Assembly: GCF_018390735.1 (NCBI RefSeq)
Contig: NZ_JAHBCL010000002.1
Location: 124,001 to 188,000, forward strand
Length of the DNA: 64,000 nucleotides
Direction of reading: 5' to 3'
Origin: Fusibacter paucivorans
Lineage (GTDB): Bacteria > Bacillota > Clostridia > Peptostreptococcales > Acidaminobacteraceae
In this document: positions 44,444 through 53,286 of the stretch, one piece after another
Numbering within the stretch: position 1 is the stretch's first letter
How the letters are laid out: the number at the start of each line of letters is the position of its first letter
Position numbers and translations under genes: made by a program
The notes under the pieces: model-generated
What the model saw: only the letters and a program-made list of their open reading frames with translations
Database searches by the model: none
Told to the model about the DNA's origin: nothing

Positions 44444-46078
44444 TTATGAAAGGGCGTTTTCACCTTTAAAATGCATAAAATCTGAGGCTTCAAGGCCGCA
44501 TTGAACGACGTATTGATGATCGTTCGTAATGATACCCGCATACTTGAATAGTTTTCCGTCGACATCTCTAAAATCTGATTTTTGGTTGACGCGACGTGAT
44601 GGGTTTTTGAAAATTTGCATAAAGTCATAAGTTTGAGAACCGGGTTCACTGGAAAATTGAAAACCGATAATGGCTTGGCTGCTGCTGAATTTAATAAAAC
44701 CATTGCGATCGATAATATGAATTTCTGTTAGACCGACGGTTTTAGACAAGGTGATCAATGCCTCATTGGAGAGCGGCAGACGAGAGGCAATCTTTTCGCA
44801 GACGGCAAGCAGTTGATCGCCAATATTACTGTCGAATACAGCCATTGTTTTGTCAAGGTTACTGGCAATTTTCAGTAGGTCAGCAGCGCTCTGATTATTC
44901 TGAGCGAGAAAGTCGAGCTGTGTTTCGACAACACTGGTAATTTCTTCGACTGACGCTGTGCCGGTTTCGGCCTGTGAAGTGATTTCCTGAATGCTGGCAG
45001 AGATCCCGGTCGTATTGTCTGATTGAAATTTTACATCATTGGAAATATTATCAATAAGCGTTTCTGCCAGAGATACGGCACTAATGATATTAGCTAAACT
45101 ATCGCCTGCATTTTCGGCGACGCCGACGCCTTCATCCGCTTCATCATGTACTTTTTGAATGGATTTGACAACATCGGCAACCTCAATCTGCATTGCGCTA
45201 ATAAGGGTATCAATCTTTTGAGCGGCATGATGACTTTCGTCGGCGAGCTTTCTTACTTCGTCTGCAACGACAGCAAAGCCTCTGCCGTATTCGCCGGCAC
45301 GTGCGGCTTCTATGGCGGCATTTAATGCCAATAAGTTTGTCTGCTCTGATATTGCGGCAATGGTTTCTGTAATATTGCCGATCTCAGATGAAGCTGCTTC
45401 GAGTTTTAAAATCATGGCTTGTGCATTCTTAACATCTAAATTGATGCGCTTCATAGCACCAACGACTTGTGTAACGGCTGCACCGCCGGATTGAGCGGTA
45501 TCAGATGCGCTGTGCATTTTGGCCACTGCTTCATTGCTATGATCGGCGATGGTTGTACTGCTCTGTGCCAAATCAACAGTTAAGCCGGAAATGTTGGAGA
45601 GCATATGTGTTGTCTCTTCAAAGATCTTTCGGATATCACTGAGACTGTGGTTGAGGACCTGGATGCTGTCGAAAGTTTGTGTTGTTGCTGTGTTGATTTT
45701 TTCAGAAGATGTTTTGACAGCAACAGCAGAGTAAAGCAAGTCTGTCATCCATTGATTAAACATTATTCTGAGTTTCTCAAAGAGCGTGCCGGTTTTGCCG
45801 AAATGCATATGTTTCGATTCGGCAGCAGCCAAAGAGGTAAAATTTCCGTTGCTAAGTGAATCGAGATTGTCGTTGACGGTTTCCATTAATGACGAGGCTC
45901 GTCTGTTGGCAGCCCAAAGTAAAATAGCGCTGAAAATAAAGATGATGATACCAATAATTAAGGCAATGATCGGTGTACTGAATTTCGTATGGTATTGAAA
46001 GGTCAAAGTCAGATAAAAGACGATGCTGTTGATAACTGCCAAAATTAGGGCATAGATTAGGATATTTTTATTACGCAT
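44444..46078 (-). CDS. Methyl-accepting chemotaxis protein with C-terminal sensor-like domain
   Basis: A 544-residue chemoreceptor with two N-terminal membrane helices close together (about 6-26 and 34-55), almost no external loop, then the signalling domain with tip [17 protein letters not shown] and [16 protein letters not shown]. After the signalling domain an extra 110-residue C-terminal region ([20 protein letters not shown], then [12 protein letters not shown]) looks like a PAS/Cache-type fold. ATG at 46078 is 7 nt from AGGAGG; an ATG at 46084 is too close. The sensor at the C-terminus suggests a cytoplasmic signal. Confidence 0.9.
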   Translation of the reverse strand: MRNKNILIYALILAVINSIVFYLTLTFQYHTKFSTPIIALIIGIIIFIFSAILLWAANRRASSLMETVNDNLDSLSNGNFTSLAAAESKHMHFGKTGTLFEKLRIMFNQWMTDLLYSAVAVKTSSEKINTATTQTFDSIQVLNHSLSDIRKIFEETTHMLSNISGLTVDLAQSSTTIADHSNEAVAKMHSASDTAQSGGAAVTQVVGAMKRINLDVKNAQAMILKLEAASSEIGNITETIAAISEQTNLLALNAAIEAARAGEYGRGFAVVADEVRKLADESHHAAQKIDTLISAMQIEVADVVKSIQKVHDEADEGVGVAENAGDSLANIISAVSLAETLIDNISNDVKFQSDNTTGISASIQEITSQAETGTASVEEITSVVETQLDFLAQNNQSAADLLKIASNLDKTMAVFDSNIGDQLLAVCEKIASRLPLSNEALITLSKTVGLTEIHIIDRNGFIKFSSSQAIIGFQFSSEPGSQTYDFMQIFKNPSRRVNQKSDFRDVDGKLFKYAGIITNDHQYVVQCGLEASDFMHFKGENALS

Positions 46079-46204
46079 GTGCATGCCTCCTTTATGTTTA
46101 TGTAATGTGCAAAATGATACTGCTAACGACTTGTATAAAATATGGTAAAACATCACAGAAAGAAGGGAAAATGCAGACGGTTTCAACGTCTTAGAAAGTT
46201 AGAA

Positions 46205-46243
46205 ATGCGAAAACAAGCTTTGTCATAAAGCTTATTTTCGCAT
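46205..46243 (-). other. Long perfect-arm hairpin in the chemoreceptor leader
   Basis: Seventeen-base arms (46205-46221 and 46227-46243) with one mismatch and a 5-nt loop, located 127 bp ahead of the chemoreceptor start on its strand. The following minus-strand sequence is T-rich (TTTCTAACTTTCT) but not a classic T-run. It may be an attenuator. Confidence 0.55.
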
Positions 46244-46293
46244 CGTTGCGACATAGTTTTCTTCAAAAGAAAATGATGTATTTAGACTAAAAC

Positions 46294-46341
46294 GACAAGT
46301 AAGGCAGAAATATCTGCGGCAACGTTTGCCCTTACGCTGTC
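46294..46341 (-). ncRNA. Candidate three-way-junction RNA in the chemoreceptor leader
   Basis: Outer stem GACA/TGTC (46294-46297 with 46338-46341) continues as GTAAGG/CCTTAC (46299-46304 with 46330-46335). It encloses hairpins CAGA-AATA-TCTG (46305-46316) and GCAA-CGT-TTGC (46319-46329). The shape is a compact three-way junction, upstream of the long hairpin and the chemoreceptor gene. Strand is inferred from the gene it precedes; the pairing works on both strands. No known RNA family recognised. Confidence 0.35.
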
Positions 46342-46410
46342 CATTACTTATCATTTGAATAGTATTTGATAATATTATCACATTCACCTTTGAATCTCAA
46401 GTCTTGACAC

Positions 46411-46436
46411 AAAAAAAGCCAGCTGAAAGCTGGCTT
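46411..46436 (-). terminator. Terminator of the LysM gene
   Basis: AAGCCAGC (46417-46424) and GCTGGCTT (46429-46436) form a stem; on the minus strand it is followed by seven T (46417-46411). Confidence 0.88.
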
Positions 46437-46451
46437 AAAATGATCTAATCG

Positions 46452-47423
46452 TTATTTTACAGGTGTCCTGTTTGCATATGCATTTGCAAGTGCCCCTAGA
46501 AAATCGCCATGGGCATCACGAATCGACATTGTCGCACCTGAGACGACGTCAACATGGACTTGCATTTCGTCCGGTGTAAGTGCTGCCAGTTTGGCGAGAT
46601 CCTCTTCATTTGTCGTATCAAGTTTGATCGGACGTCCCGCTGATGTTGTGTTCTTTGCGAACCATTCTTCCAGTTCAGCGACTGTTTTACCAACGAAGAA
46701 TGATTGATAAAAGTCCATTTGCTCATACCATTCATTGGATTCATTCATATGGTATGAATCACCGCGCTGGCGCTTTGTTACCCAAGCGTTGACTTCTGCG
46801 GCAGCCGATTCGGCAGTATTAACAGATACACCTGAAACTTTTTCTGTTTCGTGATCCGTAATATTGTAACCTTCTTTATCGGGCCATCCTGAAAAATGCG
46901 GCATAGAGGCACCATCGTAATTTGGCGTCGCAATTTCGTAACCATCAATGAAAACGTCTACGATACGGCCTTCAGCATCAAAAATGGCACTTGCCATCGC
47001 AATGTTAAAGCTGTATACAGGAACATCTTCGCTGTCTTTTCCCGGGCCGTTTCTAAAAGCGACGGTATGGCCGAGACCTTGGTAGAGCTGACCGTTTACC
47101 GCAGTCATGGCAATTGATGCTTTGAGGTTGAGCACTTGGCCAACTGCGATGCTGTCTGGTGTTTTAAGCTGTGGATTAACAGCAAGCAGTTCTTTTAAAG
47201 TCATACCATTGTCCATTGCGATTTTCCATAAGACATCGCCGGCTTTAACGGTGTAAGTGGCATAGTTGCCTGATACGGCAACCGGCACAGCAATTGACGG
47301 ACCCATCGTCGGCGTCTCTTCAACCCAAGTAGACGCTGAAGTCGTTGCATCGACATCGCCGAAAACGAAAGTAGATGACAACATGACAAAAAGAGCAAGT
47401 GCAATTGAAAATTTCTTGTTCAT
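46452..47423 (-). CDS. Exported LysM protein with FMN-binding (flavinylation) motif
   Basis: A 323-residue wall-associated protein. Signal peptide about 1-22, then a LysM peptidoglycan-binding domain (YTVKAGDVLWKIAMDNGMTL, about 57-105). The rest resembles FMN-binding domains: YQGLGHTVAFRNGPGKD, then VYSFNIAMASAIFDAEGRIV, and a C-terminal DVVSGAT (residues 292-298), which fits the motif where ApbE links FMN to the Thr. It would be a covalent flavoprotein held in the wall, possibly for extracytosolic electron transfer. ApbE is not in this window. GGGAGGGG precedes the ATG. Confidence 0.75.
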   Translation of the reverse strand: MNKKFSIALALFVMLSSTFVFGDVDATTSASTWVEETPTMGPSIAVPVAVSGNYATYTVKAGDVLWKIAMDNGMTLKELLAVNPQLKTPDSIAVGQVLNLKASIAMTAVNGQLYQGLGHTVAFRNGPGKDSEDVPVYSFNIAMASAIFDAEGRIVDVFIDGYEIATPNYDGASMPHFSGWPDKEGYNITDHETEKVSGVSVNTAESAAAEVNAWVTKRQRGDSYHMNESNEWYEQMDFYQSFFVGKTVAELEEWFAKNTTSAGRPIKLDTTNEEDLAKLAALTPDEMQVHVDVVSGATMSIRDAHGDFLGALANAYANRTPVK

Positions 47424-47732
47424 AGGACCCCTCCCTTTAATAATTTCAGTAGATGATCAATCATTATCTATAATCTGTATGATTGTAAACACCTCACATC
47501 GTTTATATATTAACACTATTATAAATAAAATTCTATGATATTTTTTGAAAATTCAAAAAAAAGCAAACGCATTGTAAATAGCACGGTTGATGGGGTGTGT
47601 GAATTTTGAAAATGAAGTTTTTAAAAGCAAATAACGGGTATAATATATTATTAATACTGTTATAAACAAGTGTGTGTGCGGCAACAATAAAAGATCTCGT
47701 TATATTTATGACGATAATGCCCTGCAGTGACA

Positions 47733-47761
47733 TTGACGACCTGAATGATAATGATTATACT
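47733..47761 (+). promoter_or_regulatory. Sigma-A promoter of the IscA-like gene
   Basis: TTGACG (47733-47738), 17-bp spacer, TATACT (47756-47761). The gap 47424-47732 is AT-rich and shows no gene; a lone TATAAT sits at 47639-47644. Confidence 0.7.
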
Positions 47762-47789
47762 CAAAGTGTAAAGTATGAGGAGGCTGAGT

Positions 47790-48077
47790 ATGCAAATTGA
47801 AATATCTGAAAAGGCTAAAAATTATCTGGACAAAAAGAAATCGAATATCTTAACGGTAGGACTTGTGATTGCAGGTGCCTGTGTTGAGATTGGCGAGCCC
47901 AATGTTACTATAGGCGAACCGAAAGATGATGTCAGCAAATACGACGTTTTTAATGTTGAAAACTATACGGTATATTTTTACAAGAATCCAAGTTTAAAAA
48001 CGGATACGGTTACGATTGATACGAGTAAATTTCTCGGCATGGAATCATTATCCGTCAAAGGACTGAAACTGATGTAG
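47790..48077 (+). CDS. Small HesB/IscA-like protein (CC/Se-motif-like family, motif lost)
   Basis: A 95-residue protein beginning EISEKAKNYLDKKKSNILTVGL and ending KFLGMESLSVKGLKLM, the layout of the small IscA-like family known for a CC or Cys/Sec motif. Here that region reads AGACVEIGEP, a single Cys, so the redox pair is absent. A central IGEPKDDVSKYDVFNVENYTV-like stretch and the VYFYKNP strand fit the fold. GAGGAGG precedes ATG 47790. Function unknown; assignment from memory of the family pattern. Confidence 0.5.
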   Translation: MQIEISEKAKNYLDKKKSNILTVGLVIAGACVEIGEPNVTIGEPKDDVSKYDVFNVENYTVYFYKNPSLKTDTVTIDTSKFLGMESLSVKGLKLM

Positions 48078-48165
48078 ACTGAGCAGCAGATGGACAGGTG
48101 CTTTTAAAGGATTAGGTAAATGCTCTACAGCATCTGAAACGCAATTGATTCAAAGGAGTATTCAT

Positions 48166-49128
48166 ATGAAACCTACGATCCTTGTGACACAGCAACTGCC
48201 GGAATCGGTGAGTGCTTTCTTAAACGCGCATTGCGAATGCCGTTATTGGACACCAAATGACAACAGTTCAATAGAAGAAGCGCTTAAAGATGTTGATGGC
48301 GTTATGGTCAGCGGTATGCCAGTCACGGAAAAAACACTGTCGAAGGCAGATCAATTAAAAGTTGTCAGCACTATTTCAGTAGGATACAATCATTTGGATT
48401 TAGAGGCAATGAAAGCGAAAGGCGTTGTTGGGACTCATACACCGGAAGTATTGGATGATACCGTTGCAGATCTCGTCATGGCTTTGATGCTTGGGACTGC
48501 CAGGCGTATTGCCGCACTGGATTCTTATGTTAAGTCCGGCAATTGGCAGCCAACTGATGTAGAGACCCTCTTTGGCTTGGATGTTCACCATAAAAAATTA
48601 GGCATCATCGGCATGGGGCGTATCGGCAGAAAAATCGTTCAGCGGGCAAAAGCCGGATTTGACATGTCGGTGGTGTATCATAATCGACACCGTGATGAAG
48701 ATGCTGAAAAGGCATGGGGGATCGCATATGCGTCAATGACAGCATTGCTTTCAGAATCGGATTTTGTCATTCTCATGGTGCCGCTGACTGAATCAACGTA
48801 CGGCATGATGGATGCTGCTGCTTTCAAGCAGATGAAAAAGACGGCTGTTTTTATAAATGCTTCAAGAGGTCAAACAGTTGACGAAGCCGCACTGTTTGAT
48901 GCCGTTAATACAGGTGGTATATGGGGTGCTGGATTAGATGTATTCTGCCATGAACCCATCAATACAGATAGTCCGCTGTTAAAGCATCCAAGGATCTTAA
49001 CGGTACCGCATATAGGATCGGCAACAGAAGAAACGCGAACGCGTATGGCAATGGCGGCTGCTGAAAGCCTTGTTGCTGTTCTTTCAGGTAAAGAAGCCCC
49101 ATATCTTATCCCAGAATTTAAAAAATAG
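48166..49128 (+). CDS. D-2-hydroxyacid dehydrogenase (glyoxylate/hydroxypyruvate reductase type)
   Basis: NAD(P)-dependent reductase of 320 residues interconverting 2-oxoacids and D-2-hydroxyacids. The nucleotide motif GIIGMGRIGRKIVQRA lies near residue 147. Catalytic Arg is in INASRGQTVDE, Glu in FCHEPI and His in TVPHIGSATEE. The segment VSTISVGYNHLDLEAMKAKG is the usual substrate-side motif. ATG at 48166 follows AAAGGAG with 7 nt spacing. Monocistronic. Natural substrate cannot be fixed. Confidence 0.9.
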   Translation: MKPTILVTQQLPESVSAFLNAHCECRYWTPNDNSSIEEALKDVDGVMVSGMPVTEKTLSKADQLKVVSTISVGYNHLDLEAMKAKGVVGTHTPEVLDDTVADLVMALMLGTARRIAALDSYVKSGNWQPTDVETLFGLDVHHKKLGIIGMGRIGRKIVQRAKAGFDMSVVYHNRHRDEDAEKAWGIAYASMTALLSESDFVILMVPLTESTYGMMDAAAFKQMKKTAVFINASRGQTVDEAALFDAVNTGGIWGAGLDVFCHEPINTDSPLLKHPRILTVPHIGSATEETRTRMAMAAAESLVAVLSGKEAPYLIPEFKK

Positions 49129-49352
49129 TGTTTTTAAATGTACAAATAATTTTTAGGAACGGTTTTAAAATGATTATTTTGAATCGGCTATCCAATCAGT
49201 TCGTTTTTATGCAAACTGATTGAGTGCGGTTCATAATGCATTTGAGATCGTTCTTTTTTGTTAAAAGAAAGTATAAAAGAGATAAATATAGTAAAATGCG
49301 TTTAAAACGAAAATAAACGAGTATAATAAAAAATAAAAGAAAGCGAATCGTA

Positions 49353-49381
49353 TTGACATTTGAATAAAACTAAATTATCAT
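49353..49381 (+). promoter_or_regulatory. Sigma-A promoter of the fructose PTS operon
   Basis: Perfect TTGACA (49353-49358), 17-bp spacer, TATCAT (49376-49381). Transcription would begin near 49388. The upstream gap 49129-49352 holds an inverted repeat (49194-49221) and a second TATAAT at 49322 but no gene. Confidence 0.75.
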
Positions 49382-49387
49382 AATTTT

Positions 49388-49421
49388 AAAACGACAAAAC
49401 GAAATAAATCGAAACGAATCA
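49388..49421. promoter_or_regulatory. Phased AACGA/CGAAA repeats, probable FruR operator
   Basis: AAAACGAC, AAAACGAA, AATCGAAACGAA follow one another at about 9-11-bp steps right at the start site. Similar AAAACGAAAATAAACGAG lies at 49306-49322. Serial half-sites near +1 suit a DeoR-family repressor such as the FruR encoded next. Confidence 0.45.
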
Positions 49422-49508
49422 AAAAACAAATTAAAACAAGGCGAACTGAAACAGAGCATAACAATCGCAACGGTTGATACACAAAATGATAAATGTTTGG
49501 AGGCATTA

Positions 49509-50309
49509 ATGTTTGCAGAAGAACGAAAACGGGAAATACTTAGATTGCTTCATATGAATGGCAAAGTAAGAAATCTGGAATTGGCACAAAAATTCGCTGT
49601 TTCAGAGCCGACAATTCGAAAAGATATCAGCGAATTGGAAGAACAGCATTTACTGATTAGGACGCATGGCGGTGCAATGGCCATTGATGAAGGCGAGTGG
49701 GAACCGACTTATATTGAAAAGTCAGATCGCTATCAAGAAGAAAAGCGTACGATTGGTTTTTTGGCGGCAATGATGATAAAAGATCATGATGTTGTGATTT
49801 TGGATGCGGGCACGACAACGGTTGAAATTGCAAAGCGCATTAAAGCGAAGCATTTTACGGTCATTACCAATTCTCTTGATGTCGCCAATGTGTTGGAGAA
49901 TAATCCCGATTGTGAAATCATAATGACCGGCGGTATGATGCGATGGAAAACGCATGCGCTGGTGGGGCCACTGGCAGATAAAAATCTTCAAACACTAAGT
50001 GCAGATATCGCATTTATTGGTACCAATGGGATTTCTAAAGATGGCTTTTCAACGCCGAACTTGATTGAAGCTGAAACGAAGGCGACGATGATCAAACGGG
50101 CTCGCCGAAACTTTATCGTTTCAGACAATAACAAGTTTGGTCATGTAAGTTTGGCGTACTTTGCCGATTTAACGGAAGTAGACGGAATCATTACCGATCA
50201 GTCCCCTAATAAAGAATTTTTTGAATTATTTGAAAAATCAGGGGTAGATTTAATCATGAAAGCAGGTGATTCAATTGATATTAACGGTAACACTGAACCC
50301 GGCAATTGA
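49509..50309 (+). CDS. fruR: DeoR-family repressor of the fructose operon
   Basis: A 266-residue regulator with an N-terminal DeoR winged helix (RKREILRLLHMNGKVRNLEL and FAVSEPTIRKDISELE) and a C-terminal sugar-phosphate sensor domain (IILD-like motif VVILDAGTTTVEIAKRI, then IMTGGMMRW). Usually released by fructose-1-phosphate. ATG at 49509 is 5 nt from GGAGG. Its 3' end overlaps fruK by 35 nt. It heads the operon and likely represses it through the repeats at 49388-49421. Confidence 0.88.
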   Translation: MFAEERKREILRLLHMNGKVRNLELAQKFAVSEPTIRKDISELEEQHLLIRTHGGAMAIDEGEWEPTYIEKSDRYQEEKRTIGFLAAMMIKDHDVVILDAGTTTVEIAKRIKAKHFTVITNSLDVANVLENNPDCEIIMTGGMMRWKTHALVGPLADKNLQTLSADIAFIGTNGISKDGFSTPNLIEAETKATMIKRARRNFIVSDNNKFGHVSLAYFADLTEVDGIITDQSPNKEFFELFEKSGVDLIMKAGDSIDINGNTEPGN

Positions 50310-51204
50310 CAGAACGATTATTATCGACAACTTTCGTGTTGATCAAGTTAATCGTGTTCAGCGCATTCGCCGTGATATTGGCGGCAAAGGATTAAATGTT
50401 ACAAAGACCATTAATGCCATGGGCGGATCTTCTAAGGCGCTCCTCGTGCTCGGCGGTGAAAACGGCAAGTTTATCAAAGAAAGGGCTAACGCTGACGGGT
50501 TAAATATTGCAGTATTCGAAATAGAGGGTAATACACGTGAGAATATAAAGCTAGTTGATCCGGTCGATCATACATTTACAGATGTTAATGAACCGGGGCC
50601 TGCATTAAATAGGGAAACATGCCAATTGTTGGCGAAGACGATTACACAAGCCGTTAAACAACGCGATTGGCTGGTGATTTCCGGATCATCACCCAAAGGG
50701 ATTGATACAGCATTTTATGAAACGATCTTCTCACATGCTGAAGCCATTGGTGTAAAGATTATTGCTGATGTCAGCGGAAAACAACTGGAAACACTGCTTC
50801 AATATAAGCCGTGGCTCATCAAGCCCAATATTCATGAACTCGGTGAATTGTTTGATGTCGAAATAGAAGATTCAGTATCTGCCATAGCATATGCAAGGCA
50901 AATTATCAAAAGAGGTATCTCAACGGTTGTCGTCAGTATGGGGGAAAAAGGTTTGCTTTGGGTTGATGCCGAGCGGGCCATTGTAGCAAATGCAGTGAAG
51001 GTTCCGGTTAAGTCAACGGTTGGTGCAGGTGATGCCATTGTAGCAGGACTTACACTCGGACTTAGCCGTGGTGAAGCACCGGAGACGATTATTCGCGAAG
51101 CCATAGCGGCAGCAACCTGTGTTATTACTACAGAGGGCAGTATGACAGGTGATTTGGCAAAGATGCCTGATTATCAAAAGCGTGTGATTGTTCAAAAATT
51201 ATAG
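50275..51204 (+). CDS. fruK: 1-phosphofructokinase
   Basis: PfkB-family kinase of 309 residues that phosphorylates fructose-1-phosphate to the 1,6-bisphosphate. Typical N-terminus ILTVTLNPAIDRT starts at a TTG at 50275 (a GTG at 50266 is the alternative; the shorter form matches FruK). Motifs are GGKGLNVTKTINAMGG, KPNIHELGELF and the C-terminal anion-hole/base STVGAGDAIVAGL. Embedded in the fru operon, so substrate assignment is strong. Confidence 0.92.
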   Translation: MILTVTLNPAIDRTIIIDNFRVDQVNRVQRIRRDIGGKGLNVTKTINAMGGSSKALLVLGGENGKFIKERANADGLNIAVFEIEGNTRENIKLVDPVDHTFTDVNEPGPALNRETCQLLAKTITQAVKQRDWLVISGSSPKGIDTAFYETIFSHAEAIGVKIIADVSGKQLETLLQYKPWLIKPNIHELGELFDVEIEDSVSAIAYARQIIKRGISTVVVSMGEKGLLWVDAERAIVANAVKVPVKSTVGAGDAIVAGLTLGLSRGEAPETIIREAIAAATCVITTEGSMTGDLAKMPDYQKRVIVQKL

Positions 51205-51347
51205 CGTGTTTAAGCAAGCGCGAGCGTTTGGGATAAGTTGTACTCAGATCTCGACGACAGTCTTCATTGAATGATTTAACCATCATATCATTTAACGTGT
51301 AGGATAGGTGAGAATGCTTGTATTCACATAATAGGGAGGAGCAAAGG

Positions 51348-51794
51348 ATGATAACGGATTTATTGACAAAAGAACTTTTTATTGAATCGCTTGAAGCAAC
51401 TGAAAAGGCAGATGCGATTGAAGCGATGATTGATTGTTTGGAAGCGAGCGGAAAGCTCAATAATCGAAGTAAGTATGCGGAAGCTGTATTTCATAGAGAG
51501 GCTGAATTCAGTACGGGTATTGGCATGGGCGTTGCTATCCCGCATGGCAAGAGCGATGGCGTTAAAACACCGTCGCTGGTATTCGCCAGAAGCCAAAAAG
51601 GCGTTGAATTTGAATCGATGGATGATGCGCCGGCTTATCTGCTTTTTCTGGTAGCCGTTCCTGAAGCAGGAGGCGATGAACATCTTAGAATTCTTGGGAT
51701 GCTCTCGCGAAAATTGATGCATCAAGCGGTTAGAGATGCGTTGATGCAAGCCAAAAGCTATGAAGACGTGATTCGCATCTTAGAGGAATCATAA
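51348..51794 (+). CDS. PTS fructose-specific enzyme IIA
   Basis: A 148-residue IIA(Fru) domain accepting phosphate from HPr on the His in GVAIPHGKSDGVK (about residue 62). The FESMDDAPAYLLFLVAVPE and HLRILGMLSRKLM segments are typical. ATG at 51348 is preceded by GGGAGGAG. It is a free-standing IIA; IIB and IIC are fused in the next gene. Confidence 0.93.
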   Translation: MITDLLTKELFIESLEATEKADAIEAMIDCLEASGKLNNRSKYAEAVFHREAEFSTGIGMGVAIPHGKSDGVKTPSLVFARSQKGVEFESMDDAPAYLLFLVAVPEAGGDEHLRILGMLSRKLMHQAVRDALMQAKSYEDVIRILEES

Positions 51795-51830
51795 ATTTAA
51801 TTGAGGTTGTTTTGAAAAGGAGGCATTGCT

Positions 51831-53201
51831 ATGAAAATTGTAGCTGTAACTGCATGTCCAACCGGGATCGCCCATACTTATATGGCGGCCGAAGCACTCC
51901 AAATCGCAGCAAATGAAATGGACATCAACATGAAGGTTGAAACAAGAGGGTCAGTTGGTGCAGAAAACGAATTGACTGAAGCGGATATTGAAACAGCGGA
52001 TGCGGTGATTATTGCAGCGGATACAAATGTGCCGCTCGAACGGTTTGCCGGTAAAAAACTCGTGAAAGTATCTGTTAAAGATGCCATTAAAAATGCTAAG
52101 GGTCTAATTGATGAAACGAAGACGGCATCTGTTTACGGCAGTGACTTGCTTGAACAAGTCGCATCTGCGAAACAGGACAAGAAATCCAAACAGCCAGCTT
52201 TTTATAAGCATTTAATGACGGGGGTATCTTTTATGATCCCATTTGTCGTCGCAGGCGGTATTTTGATTGCATTGTCGTTCGTATTTGGCATTCAAGCATT
52301 CCAGGAGGAGGGAACAGTTGCAGCAGCGCTTATGACTATTGGCGGCGGATCAGCTTTCGCACTGATGGTGCCAATCTTAGCTGGTTATATTGCATACTCC
52401 ATTGCCGATAGACCAGGTTTGGTTCCCGGCATGGTTGGAGGGATGTTGGCAGCATCTATCGGCGCAGGTTTTCTAGGCGGCCTTCTCGCAGGCTTCTTTG
52501 CAGGCTATACCGTTGAAGCCTTGAAAAAAGTGATTAAATTGCCGAAGACACTTCAGGGGCTAATGCCAGTTCTTATTTTACCAGTACTGAGTACGTTAAT
52601 TGTCGGTCTCGGCATGATTTATATTATCGGCGGACCGGTCAGTGCAATCAATACAGCGTTAAACAACTGGTTGTCTGGCATGAGTGGTACCAATGGTTTT
52701 ATACTGGGGATTATCTTGGGAGCAATGATGGCATTTGATATGGGCGGGCCTATTAACAAGGCTGCCTATGCCTTTGGTGCCGGCACCCTGGTAGCGGGTC
52801 AACCTTCGATGGTCATGGCAGCTGTCATGGCAGCCGGAATGGTGCCACCACTTGGTATTGCCCTTGCAACCACACTTGCAAAGAAAAAATTTACAGTTGA
52901 AGAATATGAAGCCGGTAAAGCTGCCTATGCACTTGGTGCTTCCTTTATTACAGAGGGCGCCATTCCGTTTGCAGCGGCAGATCCAGCACGTGTTATTCCA
53001 GCCATTGTCATTGGTTCTTCTTTGGCAGGCGGGTTGTCAATGCTCTTTAACTGCGGCTTAGCAGTACCGCATGGCGGGTTATTTGTTTTCTTTATACCAA
53101 ATGCCGTCACCAATTTGTTAATGTACGTGGTATCAATTGTTGCTGGATCAGTAGTAACCGCTGCCATTTTGGTAGCCATAAAACCCAATAAGCGAGACTA
53201 G
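51831..53201 (+). CDS. fruA: PTS fructose-specific enzyme IIBC
   Basis: A 456-residue membrane transporter. The IIB domain (1-100) has the phospho-Cys in VAVTACPTGIAHTYMAAEAL. A linker (KQDKKSKQPAFYKHLM) leads to a IIC domain with about eight to ten helices, MTGVSFMIPFVVAGGILIAL, GAMMAFDMGGPINKAAYAF and TEGAIPFAAADP being signatures of the fructose family. It imports fructose as fructose-1-phosphate, feeding FruK. AAGGAGG precedes the ATG. Confidence 0.94.
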   Translation: MKIVAVTACPTGIAHTYMAAEALQIAANEMDINMKVETRGSVGAENELTEADIETADAVIIAADTNVPLERFAGKKLVKVSVKDAIKNAKGLIDETKTASVYGSDLLEQVASAKQDKKSKQPAFYKHLMTGVSFMIPFVVAGGILIALSFVFGIQAFQEEGTVAAALMTIGGGSAFALMVPILAGYIAYSIADRPGLVPGMVGGMLAASIGAGFLGGLLAGFFAGYTVEALKKVIKLPKTLQGLMPVLILPVLSTLIVGLGMIYIIGGPVSAINTALNNWLSGMSGTNGFILGIILGAMMAFDMGGPINKAAYAFGAGTLVAGQPSMVMAAVMAAGMVPPLGIALATTLAKKKFTVEEYEAGKAAYALGASFITEGAIPFAAADPARVIPAIVIGSSLAGGLSMLFNCGLAVPHGGLFVFFIPNAVTNLLMYVVSIVAGSVVTAAILVAIKPNKRD

Positions 53202-53221
53202 ATAGACATGCACTTTGCTGC

Positions 53222-53253
53222 AAGGCGATTTTGGTGACAGGCCGAAATCGCCT
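53222..53253. other. Intercistronic hairpin between IIBC and ptsI
   Basis: AAGGCGATTT (53222-53231) pairs with AAATCGCCTT (53244-53253), loop of 12, with no T-run after. It may act as an mRNA processing or stability element setting the level of ptsI-ptsH against the sugar genes. Confidence 0.55.
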
Positions 53254-53286
53254 TCATCAAAGATTAGTAGAATGTGAGGTTAAATC

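Noticed and set aside
47533-47733. Minus-strand frame of 66 codons in the AT-rich gap
   Set aside because: No ribosome site, and the composition is that of AT-rich intergenic DNA.
49194-49221. Terminator after the hydroxyacid dehydrogenase
   Set aside because: AATCAGTT/AACTGATT forms a stem but is followed by GAGTGCGG with no T-run.
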